Shown here in pieces: positions 1 to 12,100 of a DNA stretch of 64,000 nucleotides. This DNA comes from Lepidodermella squamata (Eukaryota; Gastrotricha), in assembly GCA_047495785.1 (NCBI GenBank), contig JBLDXI010000010.1, positions 372,001-436,000 on the forward strand. Reading direction: 5' to 3'. A program made the position numbers and the translations under genes. The notes under the pieces were generated by a model. The model saw only the letters and a list, made by a program, of their open reading frames with translations, was not told where the DNA came from and ran no database searches. Position 1 is the first letter of the stretch. Every line of letters begins with the position of its first letter.

Positions 1-154
1 AATCGATAACCAGTAATCGATAATCACTGATTTTTCAGCTAATAAAGAGGTTTTCCCCATTTTGACTCGTAATTCGTGTTTTTCAGGTGCTAAATGACAT
101 AGATGACATGAAGTCATTCACTCAACGAGAAAAAATCGTAAAAAAGTGATACTT

Positions 155-262
155 CTGCATACGCAAATATGTGTGTACGGTAAATTTCTGCAAAAATTCG
201 TATACGCAAATACGCTTATAAGGTAAATTTCTGCAAATTTTCATTTACGCAAATGTGCGTAT
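155..262. repeat. Tandem 43-bp repeat, about 2.5 copies
   Basis: The word ACGCAAA recurs at 161, 204 and 247, an exact 43-bp spacing, followed each time by a diverged GGTAAATTTCTGCAAA segment. It is a small minisatellite in non-coding DNA upstream of the first gene. No gene is visible in 1-519. Confidence 0.6.
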
Positions 263-287
263 GTGGTACGTAGAGTGTTAACATCGG

Positions 288-375
288 CCGCAGCAACTTA
301 TTTTCCAAGTAGCTAATTTTTTTCCAAGTCAACTTGCGACGAGAAAATTCAAAATTGAAACCCATTACCTACCAT
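288..375 (+). repeat. Dispersed repeat, copy 1
   Basis: A block ending in GAGAAAATTCAAAATTGAAA followed by CCCATTACC recurs at about 31690-31772 on the + strand, and in weaker, inverted form at about 36125-36300. It is an interspersed, non-coding repeat family of unknown origin. Confidence 0.45.
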
Positions 376-519
376 TGTTTTTAAGAATCAGCTGAATAAC
401 CATAAATTGGAAAAAGATAGTATCCAAGAACTGAGAGCTACTATCTTATCTATTAGCCGAGATATGAGGTTGAGCGTGGTTTTATAATCTTTCGCTATGC
501 TGCGAAGAGTGAGGCCAAG

Positions 520-2211
520 ATGGACAGCGACGATTCTGAAGAGTCTAATTCAAGCTGTAAGTACGAAACCGCATCTGAAGGACTTGAAGACTTAATTTCT
601 TTAACCCTTGATAAAACTGGCAACAATGACGGTGATAAAGCGGTGGACGCGGAGGATCCACTACTGCTGGTTTCGAAGCTAATTCTAGAATTAAGAGATG
701 AGTCAAGGAAAGAGCAGGCGATTGCACGGAAAGCTGTTGAAGAGCTGCGGTCAAAGCAGTCCAAGCAAGATGCTGCATTGAAACGATTGGAAAACAAGTT
801 TTCATTCCATTATGAAATATTGGTTCGACGATGGTGTACAACTGACCTCACTCAACGGCCCACTAACATAAAAATAACAACTTTGAACGAATTGGCGGAG
901 GCGGTATTGCATCAAACTGGTCCGAAACAAGACAGAGAAAAGCTGAAACGGTTAGGATTGGAGCGCTTAAAACTCAAAACTCTAGTTTGCATTCAAGAAG
1001 CATTAATTCCTACATCTTGAATACGAAGTTTTAATTGTAGGATATAGCGAAAAATTGGAAGATGGAGTACCCAAGTACGAGGAGGATGGCTCATTTTGAG
1101 AAGCAGTTGAAGCAGTGTGATGAGCTACTCGGAGACGAACGAAGGTCGGAAGAATTGGATGCTTTTCTCACCGACAAATTTGGTTTCAAGTGTATGAGTT
1201 CCTTAGCTTACTCAACGGCTGTAAGTTTTGCCCAAATGATAGCTGAGTAACAATTTTGGGGGTGCTTATTCAGTTTACCCCAATTTTTTATGTACTATTT
1301 TCCATTTGTAACTGAAAGATAGTTATACCTACACGAGCATGGTAAAATTTTGCGATTGGAAATTAAGCAAACTTGATGGCACAGCATCAGAAACACTTTT
1401 CCTGTACGAATGACCGTGTAAATTGAGGTTCCGAAGATGAACTCTCCTAACTCGCCAATCTCGCTCGGGGTTTCAGATCGCGGGAAAATGTCCTAATTTC
1501 TCTATGGCTAGCTATAGAATAATCAATAATCCTATTTTCTCTATGGCTAGCTATAGAATAATCAATAATCCTATTTTCTCTATGGCAACCAAGAATTTCT
1601 CCAACGCTGGAAACTGTCAGTAATGGGGCAGAATTTTGCTTGGAATTGGCCTCGAAACCCCCTAAGTCACAAAAATCTCAATTTTACATCAAAGCAATTT
1701 CACGTGGGAAAATGAAAATTTGACAAGTATTAAAACTTGATTGTCTTTGAAAACAAAAGGCTATATATTATAATATAATCGGATTGAGTATTACTCATCT
1801 CGTTGTTGATTTATTTCACTTATAAGACTTATGAGACACATTTATTGTATATTAAATTTATCGTTTCAGTATTTCGAAGACGAGCTGGAGGTAGATATAT
1901 ATGTTCGCCCTTGCGCTATCTACAACAGCATAATAATGCACCTGGGCGAAATCAAGAGTGGTTCTGATAAGAAGTGTGTGGAAGAGGCTTATAAGCAACT
2001 CGCCAAAAGACTTGTTATTTTCTATCACACCTGGCTCGCCATGCGCCCCCCAGGTGCTGAACCAGTTGATATTCATCTTATAGGCGCCCTCACAATGTCT
2101 AAGGTGGACGACAAATTGCGTAGGCACGCTGAAGAAATGGAAGATGAGGCAATCCAAGGCCTGGCAATCGATAAAGGGAAAATATCTTTTCTGATTCATG
2201 AAGGCCCTTAG
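520..2211 (+). CDS. Putative coiled-coil protein with C-terminal PD-(D/E)XK nuclease-like domain
   Basis: I join exons 520-984, 1041-1220 and 1870-2211 (328 aa). All three are in phase 0. The first intron is 56 bp; the second is 650 bp with a strong GTAAGT donor and a TCGTTTCAG acceptor. The N-terminus is acidic and Ser-rich, and residues about 60-100 form a charged coiled coil. Exon 3 reads ELEVDIYV, then LGEIKSG about 15 residues later, then a helix with AYKQLAKR. A D followed by E-x-K with a downstream Q-containing helix is the core pattern of PD-(D/E)XK nucleases, seen next to coiled coils in some restriction-like families. Function is inferred from the motif alone. The large intron holds a 39-bp tandem repeat. 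It could also be a domesticated or transposon-derived nuclease. ORF and splice phase support it fairly well; the nuclease call is weaker. Confidence 0.5.
1455..1600 (+). repeat. 39-bp tandem repeat with palindromic core, also at 49.2 kb
   Basis: TCTATGG begins at 1501, 1540 and 1579, giving two full 39-bp units and a partial third. The core CTATGGCTAGCTATAG is a near palindrome. The first unit plus its left flank (CTCGCTCGGGGTTTCAGAT) recurs inverted at 49197-49262, so it is part of a dispersed element that was tandemly amplified here. It lies inside the large intron of the gene at 520-2211. Confidence 0.6.
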
Positions 2212-2410
2212 ACTTACGGGAAAAGAGCATTCATCTTATCTTATTTCGTCATTCTGCAAATAAAACAACGCACCGTTGTGATAAGATTAGGATTTATAAC
2301 AACTAGCAACGCCCAACAAATTGACACTCATTAATTCCACTTCTAAATTCGTTTGTTAGTGCCTTTAAAACCTTAAAAGCTATTCGATTGACCTGGCCTA
2401 TAGTAACTAC

Positions 2411-3834
2411 ATGGCCAGACTGTTGCATTCCATGGAGAGCGGCAAATACTTTGCCGAACGCAAGCAAAGCAGCAGTCATCGCGATGTGGCTACTGGCCAG
2501 GTCAAACGACAGCATAAGGGCGGCAACAACTCAAGACCAGTTTCGGGGAAACTCGACGAAAAAACAGCGATCCGACTTGTTGCGATGCTGAGCGATCTCG
2601 GGCGCGACATGCAACAGCATCGGGATGATAGGAGGAAAGCCTTTCAACAACTGGCTGAAGAGATGAACGAAACGACCAAGATTCTCGAGCGGATCGAGGC
2701 TAAAGTCGATGAAAGTTTGGCATTCATGGCGAAAAACCAGCCTGAAGAAGAAGAATGCCATTTTCAAGCAGCCGTCGAACCGAGAACAGATTTTCCAACG
2801 AATCCGAATAACAACAATAACCAAATTTTGAAGCTGTCACCAGCAAAACAAGATCTTTGCTACATGTTATTGATGATCGTTCTATGTTATGTAAGTTATG
2901 TATTATTGCATGTCACGTATAAACAATTTTTAGGATTTCGTAAGATGAAACATGCTAGTCGCACTCAATTAAGTACGCGTTTTCAGATATTCTTACTTGA
3001 ACGGCTTTCCGGTCGCGGGTTACGGAATATTCAAAATTTTGTTATCATACTATTCTCCTTAAAAACAGAGTAAGGATCATATCTCATCTAGAAGGCTGAG
3101 ATTGCTTGGCCTTATCAAATTTGCCCGCTAAGCACATGAAATTAGGGTTGGAAAGCTCAGGAAACCTAAAAGGTCCCGAACCTTACATCGGACTTCACGA
3201 AACTGGTAAAGACTCCTGATTTTGCTAGCAAATTTGATTAACCGGAAAGCCGTTGAATGAAGTTCACTGTAAGGTTCGGGACCTTTCAGGTTTCCTGAGC
3301 TTTCCAACCCTAATTTCATGTGCTTAGCGGGCAAATTGGATAAGGCCAAGCAATATCAGCCTTCTAGATGAGATATGATCCTTACTCAGTTTTATGGTAA
3401 CAAATTCCGAATATTCCGTAACCGGAATAAGCCGTTCAAGTACGAATATCAAAAAACGCGTACTTTTCAAGTATGACTAGCATGTTTCAGTTTAAGAAAT
3501 CCTAAAAATTGTTTATACGTGACATGCAATGAGCAACAGTGATTTTTTGCTAGCTTTCCTATTTGACCTCCGAACTAAGTTGGAGCCACTCGGATTCCCC
3601 TTCTGCCCACCGGTTGATGCATTTTATTGATAATGGAGCAACATTTCATTGCAACCACAGCAGCTTATTGAGTTAAATCAAATGATCAACTGGATGCTCG
3701 TTTGGCCTGGTGCAGAGCAATTGCGGAGCGATAATAACTTTCAACGATTATATTTCCAAGGCGAAAATATGCACACAACTTTCAATTGTAAAAAAACATT
3801 GATGTACAGTAGTTATTTCAGCTTTTTCTTCTGA
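2411..3834 (+). CDS. Possible coiled-coil gene interrupted by a foldback-bearing intron
   Basis: Exon 2411-2890 ends in phase 0 at a GTAAGT donor; a phase-0 acceptor (CAACCACAG) at 3660 opens a second exon, 3661-3834, giving 217 aa. Residues about 55-115 form a charged coiled coil (KAFQQLAEEMNETTKILERI), followed by an Asn run and a hydrophobic stretch. The layout recalls the upstream coiled-coil gene, so the two may be distant paralogs; I see no nuclease motif here. The intron holds a 626-bp palindrome. The reading frame ends just 8 bp before a TA-flanked element at 3844, so the 3' end may have been cut off. I do not recognise the protein, and it may be a decayed gene. Confidence 0.3.
2905..3530. 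repeat. Long foldback palindrome
   Basis: The sequence 2905-3186 reappears as its reverse complement at 3269-3530, with a short non-palindromic centre (about 3200-3255). Outer ends read ATTGCATGTCACGTATAAAC on the left and the complement GTTTATACGTGACATGCAAT on the right. The arms are highly similar with small indels, so the insertion or duplication is fairly recent. No transposase ORF is present. It is probably a foldback-type non-autonomous element. Confidence 0.75.
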
Positions 3835-3843
3835 GAGCCTATA

Positions 3844-4882
3844 CTGTAAAACCCCTTATTTTCGCGGTGACTTAATTTTCGCGGTTTTTCGCGGTATGAT
3901 GGGACCGCGAATTTAAGATCCGCGAAAATTAATACCCCGCGAAAATTTCTGACCAGCGAAAATTTGCTCATCCCAAAAATAAATCACGCAAATATTAGGG
4001 CAAGGTTTCTAGCGCGTGTATAGGTTATGGTTGGCGTTTTATTGCTTTTTAGCAATAAGCTAAATAAGCGCAATTGTCGACCAATGGCCGATCAGGGCGG
4101 AGCTAGTTCGGCAACGCGCTTGTGAGTGTTACACAAAAGGCAACGCGCGGTGTTCAGCGTAATCATGATTTGTGACCATTGTTTGGAAACAATGGACGCG
4201 CACTTCTCCAATCAGCCACGCGCAAAAACAGCAACTTTGGAATTTCGACCGCGCGCGCTGATGGCAAAGGAAAATTTGATGAAATATTGTCGGTTTTTAC
4301 ACCAAAATGAAATTCAGGCAAAGCTCTTTCTATTGAGTATAGGGTTCTCGCTCGAAAATTTTAATGGGAGAAGTTTTACGTCCACCTTAAATATCGCGCG
4401 CATGCCAGCTGTGCGCGCACTGCCAAGAAGAAATTTGTCGCGAACGTCAAACTATTTACCATCAATATTTCCGAGTGAGAATTTATATTCAATAGAAAGA
4501 GTGTTTCCAGAACTTCATTTTGGTGTAAAAACCGACAATAAAATCCAAAATTCACCATTGACATCAGCGCGCGCGGTTTCAAGTTCACTAAAAACCACTT
4601 GCTAGCTAATTGGAGTCGATTTCGCGCATTCGAGTGCGCCCATTGTTCTAACCGCGCGCACGAAGCGGTACCGCGCGTGTCAGCGGAAACGCGATTGGCG
4701 TAGATTTGAATCTTGTTCCGTGAAACATTCGTGAACGCAAGCGCGCCGCGAATTATGCAGCCAAGTTGCGCAACTCCTGACAGGGCATGGCCGCGAATTC
4801 AAGTAACCGCGAAAATAAGAACAGGCCGATTTTAGGCCCGACCGCGAATTCAAAGTCACCGCGAAAAAAAGGGGTTTTACAG
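3844..4882. mobile_element. Non-autonomous TA-flanked DNA transposon with nested inverted arms
   Basis: The ends are CTGTAAAACCCC and GGGGTTTTACAG, immediately flanked by TA on both sides (3842-3843 and 4883-4884), as expected for Tc1/mariner-type insertion. Each end carries several copies of TTCGCGG or CCGCGAA, which could be subterminal transposase-binding repeats. A second, inner pair of arms (about 4247-4382 and 4440-4580) is also inverted, so the element should fold extensively. No transposase ORF is visible; the reading frames inside are by-products of the GC-rich repeats. Confidence 0.75.
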
Positions 4883-4884
4883 TA

Positions 4885-5566
4885 TTATGCAGTTTGTAAT
4901 TCTTGCTTGCAACTTCGCCTCGGTTTTAGATCGAACATTTTGTATGGCTTTCGGTGAAACCGTTTTCAGAAAAAGAAATAAGAAAGGAAGTAAAACACAT
5001 TAATTTTATCTAATTTTACTTTTCTGCATCAAATATTATAATGCTTAATCTCCTTACAAAAATGCATGCCAAGGAATCATACTGCGATAGGCTGAAAGAT
5101 GAAATAATAATCTCTCGACCCTTTAGTACAATAATTCAACCGCAGATTGAAACTTAAAACCAGCTTGAGCATGCGTAATTCCGGTTTAGCCTCCCTAGAA
5201 GTATGAATTTTTGCACGCAAAATGCGCACATCGCGGAAGCCAGCACGCAAGCAAAAATGGGAAGTGCAGAGCTTCGATTACGTCACCACATCCGTGTCTC
5301 TAATATATAACACCCGAAGCGATCCTATTATAATGCGATCGGAAAAAAACGCGCAATGACGCACTTGAAGGCATCACATAAAATGCAATTTGACATCATA
5401 TATACGCGATAGCTATCGCAGGTCTTTTTTCAGCTATATCTTGTCCATTCCTGCTCGTTCGCGTGTGTGAGCGTTGGCAATATTGTTAAAAACGCATAGT
5501 ATAGAAAACCGCCAACGCCTGGCACTACGTATCGAATTTCAGTTGTCATCTTTCCGCTAAATAGCA
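4885..5566. other. Intergenic, no gene seen
   Basis: I see no convincing ORF or repeat. A TATATAACACCC string near 5306 could be a TATA-type promoter for a transcript entering the block to the right, but this is not testable here. Confidence 0.3.
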
Positions 5567-5640
5567 ATGCATCATCAGCCATTGACGCAGGTGATTGACG
5601 ACGTTGTCGTGAAACCGGCTGCTATAGCGCCGCTACGCAG
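5567..5640 (+). CDS. Candidate alternative first coding exon
   Basis: ATG at 5567 opens 24 codons (MHHQPLTQVIDDVVVKP and on to CGC), then AG and a GTTAGT donor at 5641. The exon ends in phase 2, the same phase as the exon that precedes the acceptor at 13302, so it could splice over 7.6 kb into the gene at 13229-14052 as an alternative N-terminus. The local base composition is more coding-like than its flanks. Only RNA evidence could confirm it. Confidence 0.2.
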
Positions 5641-5725
5641 GTTAGTTCATCATTTCAGCGTTTTTTCATTCTGATTAAACATCACATTATCGGAGTAGCT
5701 GTATCAAATTTTAAACCTTATCATC

Positions 5726-6172
5726 ATGACTGTTTTTCATACGGACCCATGCATTTCAAACAGGGACAGCTTCTCGGCTTCGAATTCGCGTGAAATGCGA
5801 AGCGTGGCCAAGCTATTCAACCACCCTACCCTCGGCGTTAGGGTTTGTGTCACCCTGGAGGTAACGCCTAGCCCGTACCTACTAGCAGCCGCCGCGAATT
5901 CAGCATCTCAGCCTGAAATTGGCGCGAAAATAACGACCGCTGACGGCTTGATTCCGGCTGATTTGAACCGACCGAGGACTTCGTCGCTGCCTACAGCAGC
6001 TATTTCACGTTCAAATCTCACGTCAACGCCTGATATACTGAAAATGGTGAAACTAGCCGATGGCAATAAATCGTTGGATCACGAGCAAACTGCTGCAATG
6101 TCGAAATCTGCTGATTCAAGCAGCAATAGCGTTAGGCGAACTGTTCGCTTTGGCTATAATTTCGCGGCTTGA
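5726..6172 (+). CDS. Possible small protein of unknown function
   Basis: A 148-residue open frame rich in Ser, Ala, Thr and Asn, ending SVRRTVRFGYNFAA. The RTVRF string resembles the RVxF docking motif for protein phosphatase 1, but such short motifs occur by chance. There is no signal peptide, membrane segment or recognised domain. It is more GC-balanced than the surrounding DNA, and a GT-AG intron starting at the GTAACG near 5861 is possible. I do not recognise it and it may be chance. Confidence 0.2.
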   Translation: MTVFHTDPCISNRDSFSASNSREMRSVAKLFNHPTLGVRVCVTLEVTPSPYLLAAAANSASQPEIGAKITTADGLIPADLNRPRTSSLPTAAISRSNLTSTPDILKMVKLADGNKSLDHEQTAAMSKSADSSSNSVRRTVRFGYNFAA

Positions 6173-9100
6173 AAGAGCGATATATATGATTTCCAGAATT
6201 TCGAACTTGCATTTCTTTACATGTGAAATTTCTCTCTTTCTATGACAAAACCGGTCGCCAATTTCTCGACTCGATTTCACAAATTCTGTGTTTTATCCGA
6301 TTTTTTCAGACGAATAAATCAATAACGACCACAGTCCTGATGTTTTCGTTTTTTTCAGTTCTGACGCAAAATCATTTTTCGGTGTTTCAAATTTCGTCAA
6401 TTTTCCGAAATTGAAGATGAGTGTGACATCAATCGATATAGAAAGGTGCACTTAAAATAAGGAAGAAAATCGGCTAAATCGAGAAAATGAAACCGCAACT
6501 TTAATCTTTTTGCTACTTCAGAAAAAAAGAAAAATATTGAAAAATCCCATGTAGTGCACAATGACGGCGCGTGGTCTTACTTCGGACACTTTTGGCTATG
6601 GACATCCTGACCCGTGGTAGCTGCTGTAAACACCGCTCAAATAGTTCAGAGTTTTATCTTTCAAATGACACGTGAAACATATGAACGTCTTCGCTCACGT
6701 GAATATCCAATTTATTCCATGTCAGTTTTTTTATTGCTTGAAAGATGCGCAGAAGAAAAAGCGCGTCGAATTAGCTTATGCAAATATGTTATAGGTAAAA
6801 TTGTAACCTACATATTTCCTAAGGGAATGCGACTAAAAGACAATTTTATCGCGGATAATTTTGGAAAGCTTCAAAATTCGAAGAATTGAAGATGCCAATC
6901 ATTATTATTCACATTCCATGGGTGAATGTGAACATCGGTGAGCTAGTTAGGAAATAGTTTGGCTAATCAGAAAATCTTTAGGGTTGAATTGAATCAAATT
7001 CTCAAGTCCATTTTAATTTTCTGAAGTTAAATTTGGCCTTAATTTAATATTCACGTCAAGCTGCCCGAAATTGTATCCAAAATCGGTCGAGTCAGTAACC
7101 CGTGAGAAATTACACAGGAAACGAATCTTCACCAGGGACCTTTCAGTGAGACTTCTGAACTTTTCAGAGAATTTAGAGGACTGAAAACCCGTTCCAGTGC
7201 TGAAATTTTCGATTGATTGAAATCTCCCTCGTTCTATTTTGCATTTATTTTTTCGTCCTAATGCATAGATGCTATGTCCTAATGTGTCCAGAATCCAGAA
7301 TCCTTTCAACTTGAGATCTAAGGGCTTGTTAGGTTTCGATAAGCCGCTAAATATATGGGCGTATTTTTACCTAATTTTGAGATATTCCTGGTGATTAAAG
7401 ACAAAAAACTGCGCGAGGTTCAAAACCTGAATGAAACCCATAGGCTATTTATTTTCACGAATTTCATCGCGGAGGATTCTGAAACCATTCATTGACTCTT
7501 GACAAAGAGTAAAAAATATAGCTGAATCAATTGGTCAAAAACGTCTCTAATTCCGGCATCGGTTCCAAGGTTAAAAAAATCGGAACAAAGTCCCTTTACG
7601 TTGCGGATTAATTCGGCATATAAACAGATTGGTGCTTTCAATTATTGTTGTTTTTTTCTAAAATTAAATCTAATTTCGAAGTCCCTTTTTTAATCTGCTG
7701 TCACCTGTATTACGCGAAATGTTATCACGAGATGAAAATCCGATGATTGGATGCTTAATTTAAGCGGTGTTAATCACTTTAAAAGCGGCTATATTTTCGA
7801 TAATTTTCATCAACTTCAAAAAAAAACCGCAAAAAGGCGAGTATATTATAAGACAGCCCACACACTTTTGCGTATAATTGACTCGAGTAATTCAATTTAA
7901 TACTCAGGATGTTTTTCTGCGATATCGAACCGCACGCGGTCGAAAATCATTAAAACGACCTATTTATTTGTTTAAGCAATTTTTCACCATACAACGGAAA
8001 AAATAGCCACTTTTTCTTTCTTTTCAAGTGTATCAAAGCCTACGCGAAAAACTCTTGCCGGCTGTGTTTTGATGCGTTGTTTTTCGCGAAAACTAAGTAT
8101 TACAAGTGAAGAGATATCAATAAATCGTTATCATCAGGCTTTTGTATTACTATTTTTTTTCCGGCAAAACGTCCACGCGATGCGCACAAGTATCAACGAG
8201 CTATATTTGATATTTTTTCACGTGCACAAAAAGTGCCGGTATATTGTGTGATGATCGATGCCGCTTTTAATCTTTTAACACCTGTGCCGTTTACGAAAAA
8301 ATCATAAAAAATTTAATAACCGCAATTTGTTTCTATTCAAGCTCCATTGGCTATCGCGAGAATTTTTGCGGCCGTTATTTGGCAAAAACAAGAATTGCGA
8401 GTTATTGCAAGAAAACCACTAATTGCTTGTGCCTATAAGAAGATGAATTCTACTTGAATGGAATAGGATCACTTCATATCAGATTCCCGCCGCGTTAACC
8501 TAGTTTATTTTATCTTTTCAATCGGCCTAACCGCAGCTTTGGAAATTTATATATATTTAAGGTTTAACGTCAGTGTTGCTCAAAAAGTTCTGAAATTTCA
8601 ATCTTGGGTGGGTGATGCGATTCCGGATTTTCCTGAGATTTTCGAAATATTTTCTATTTTTACCCGATTTTCGGCAATTTGAAACTTTTTCGCCTTACTT
8701 TGGACAGCTGCGGTTAACGTTTGACGCGCATTTGCTCAATTTTCAAAAGGGTCTCTTGAGTTTATGAGAATCTTTGAAATTTCGATCAAGTTATAGGGAG
8801 GGTTCAGAAAATCAGATAATTAGGTAAATCAAGAAGACAACATTTTTCTTATCTATTACCCGAATTTATACCTGAACTTCAGTTTAGATTCCGTGCAAAA
8901 TTTTTCACTCACCGTCAAGCTTTAGCTTTCTTTTCATTTGAGAGTATTAAGGTAAGGAATACCCGCGCCCAAGTTCTGTCCAAAATAAATTGTATACAGG
9001 ATAATAGGACCCATAATACAGAATCCAAAGCTTCAAACTTTTTCAGAGGATCGACTTTTGTTCCAATCACCCTGAAACGAACCCCAATCGGACACTGATG

Positions 9101-12100
9101 AGTATTTTCCACGAAAGTCTTTCAGGGTTGCGGATTTTATTCATATTAGAAATCGATAAATTTGGTAAAATTAATGCAAATTTACTGAATTTTCGGTGAT
9201 TCCTGACGATTAATTTGGATCCAAATTTTTCGATAAATTCGGATTTCATCATTTTTCCATTTTTCGAGGTGATTGAAATGCTTCAAAATTTGCTGTTGTA
9301 GCATCTGGTTACAATAGCTGCAATTTGTCTCAATAAGCTCCCCGTGGTCGGTGCAAAAAACACACCTCAGTGAAGATTAGAACAATGATCTTTGTCTTTA
9401 TGAAATCGCATTCAAGATAAAGAAAAATGATTATTGCGCAACGATTTTGTGGTTTTTGATTGTCAATTGTTCACTTTTTTCCGGCTGGCAGGCTTACATT
9501 TTTCATTTTTCATCTCGCAATAACGCGGCGGGAAGTTCACTTAATAATGAGGTTTTTGCTACGCTTTAAGACAAAATTGAACGGTTGATTAGGCACTTTT
9601 ATTGGTGAATTTTATTGAATTATGCCACGCCCCCTATCCTTTCCTCTGCCTCTCCCCACAATCGCATATATACACATACATAATGTATCAAGTGTCCCTG
9701 GGAGCTAAAATTGCGCTATATTCAATTTTCGTCTACTTCCGCCTCTCTTGATATCTGGCGTAAAGTATATAAAAATCGGAATTATATTTTCCACTCGTCC
9801 GGCTTTCATTTCCTTGTTTACCCAAGCCGCGATTCCGGCTTTTTTTCTGGCATCAAATATTACCATTAATATTTTTTTTCAATTTTTCATTCGTATTTTT
9901 TGCATATTTTAACCTACCTTCGCTAATCGATATTGTGGTCGCTTTTGAGAATCGGGTGATGGGCTCTTCCGGGATTACTATATCTAAATTGATTCTAAAA
10001 ATACCGCAATTCGAGTGGGATTAGCGAATCCTCTCTGCGTATCATATATTGCCTAGATTATCGACAAATTGCGGGCGATGAGGCTTAGATACATTCGCAT
10101 TTTTTTTTGTCTGAAAATTATGAGTCTATTAGCGAGTTGAAAATTTCATTATTTTTCCGTCGATAGCTTCAAGCAAAAAAATTGACGCAATGTTGTTTAA
10201 CCTTGAGGCTAACCACGTGGCCAAATTTCGTATTGCGTTTTCGTGTTTTTCGTTTTTACGGGTCATTAGACTGATAGCCTGTTATATATTAGAACGACCA
10301 GTTAGGAAAAAAACTGTTGGCAGCGGGGAAAAAATTATCAGGTGGTGGTAAACAAGGTGTTTATGTCTACCAGAAAAAAAAACGCGCATTGGCACGTGGG
10401 CTCGTGATGGCCGATCTCGCTCGCATAATATAATTCTCCCTCCCTCTTTCTCCCGCTCTTATCAAACAAAAACACGATGCGAAATCCAGATAGCGTCATA
10501 TTATTATTATTTGAGATATAGCCATGAATAATCAAAATAATAAGCTCGTTATAATCAACAGGCCGCTACTAAATACTTCGTTTCGCTCTGCTGACGTTAT
10601 ATAAGCCGGTAGTTTTTTACTATACTCCCGATATTTTTCACTCAATTATGAGGAGGGTAAAAAAAACGCGCATGCAAATGAAAATATTATTAGCGCGCTC
10701 TTATTATTACCAGTGATATTTTTTCGATTATTATTCAATTACGCGGCTTACTTCTTCTTTGCCGCTGCGATTTCTACAGCGTAGCGCGCGCGTCGAAAAA
10801 CATGTTTTCGTAGTTTCGAATCATGTATAATATTTATTTCGAAAAATAATAGTTAATCATTACCAATTTTCTTGGCTGAAATTTTTTTGAAAATTACGTC
10901 ATTAGATTGCTCACGGTTTTTTTCTTTATTGGCCGCCGTCCAATTGCCTTTTAATCACCAAGGAGCGTGATGTATTTTTGCGCTTCTATTCATGAATAAT
11001 TCTTAATGCCTATGTAAAGAAGTAATTTTATCGCGCTTTACCACACCCCCTCAATTTTACGTTGCAAGACTAAAAATAAGGCGCTATAGTATAATATTAT
11101 TTTTTATTATCACTTAGCAAGCGAGCGGCTTGATCATCTGCCAAGCGCCATTAGGCACAAACGCTGGTAATAAATAAAAAACTTTTTGCTGTAGCGGCCA
11201 ATTTATTATATAACAGGGCAGTAAACATGCGCGATTTTGGCCCAAGGTCGGCAGGTAATTTACAAGCGCAGTTGAAGCGTGCACAGCTGTTTCGCTATCA
11301 TCATTTGATATGCTTTGTTTTCCCAGCAGAAACCGCAATATATTTTCGATTATATTATGTAAGTATATATACATAAATATATATGCCACGTTAGGCCTGT
11401 AATAACATTCGCTTTAGTGAATTATTACAGGCCGCTTGAAGCTTGTAGCATTAGGCTAATGATGATGTTAGGCCCTGGAAAATTACTGGCGAGCGACTTT
11501 AGCTGCTAATTGACCCGAAACGCAAATATTTTCGGTTTTATTTTCTTTCTGATTTTTATTTCGAAGACAATCCTTTGGCGCCCCGCCAAATAAGACACGT
11601 GGCACGCATTGCGCAGCAGCTAAAAAAATCAGTTTATATATAGTAACATTATACAGCCGTCATGTGCCGCCACTTTTTTTTTATTTCCCTATTGCGCAGT
11701 CGCCGCTATATTATTATTATTATTATATTTCCCCGAGTCAAAATAGCCGCCGCTACGGCCAGCGCTTGTAAATTGATAGTGCTATAATGCAGTTGTTATT
11801 TTTTCTTCTAGAAAAATCGATGCGCTCTTATAAGCATGTGAAAATATGCTATAGTAATAATAATAATAATAATTCTGCATATATGCGCCTTAATATATAA
11901 CGCGCACCCCACTAGTGCGCGGTATATATAAGCGGTTGCCAAGTCAGCTGACCGGCAGCGCTCATTTTACTAGCTATTATTCATCGTCATGTGATGTCTA
12001 TGATCTGAACAACAACATCATATTATTATTATTATTACTATTAGATGCGGAAAACAAGTTATATAAACCCAGACGTTTCCTCTGAAAAACCCAATCAATA

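Noticed and set aside
4126-4605. Open frames of 159 and 70 codons within the element at 3844-4882
   Set aside because: They lie in the inverted arms of a transposon, mirror each other on both strands and resemble no protein family.
6614-6889. 91-codon open frame
   Set aside because: No domain, signal or splice support; surrounding DNA is non-coding in texture.
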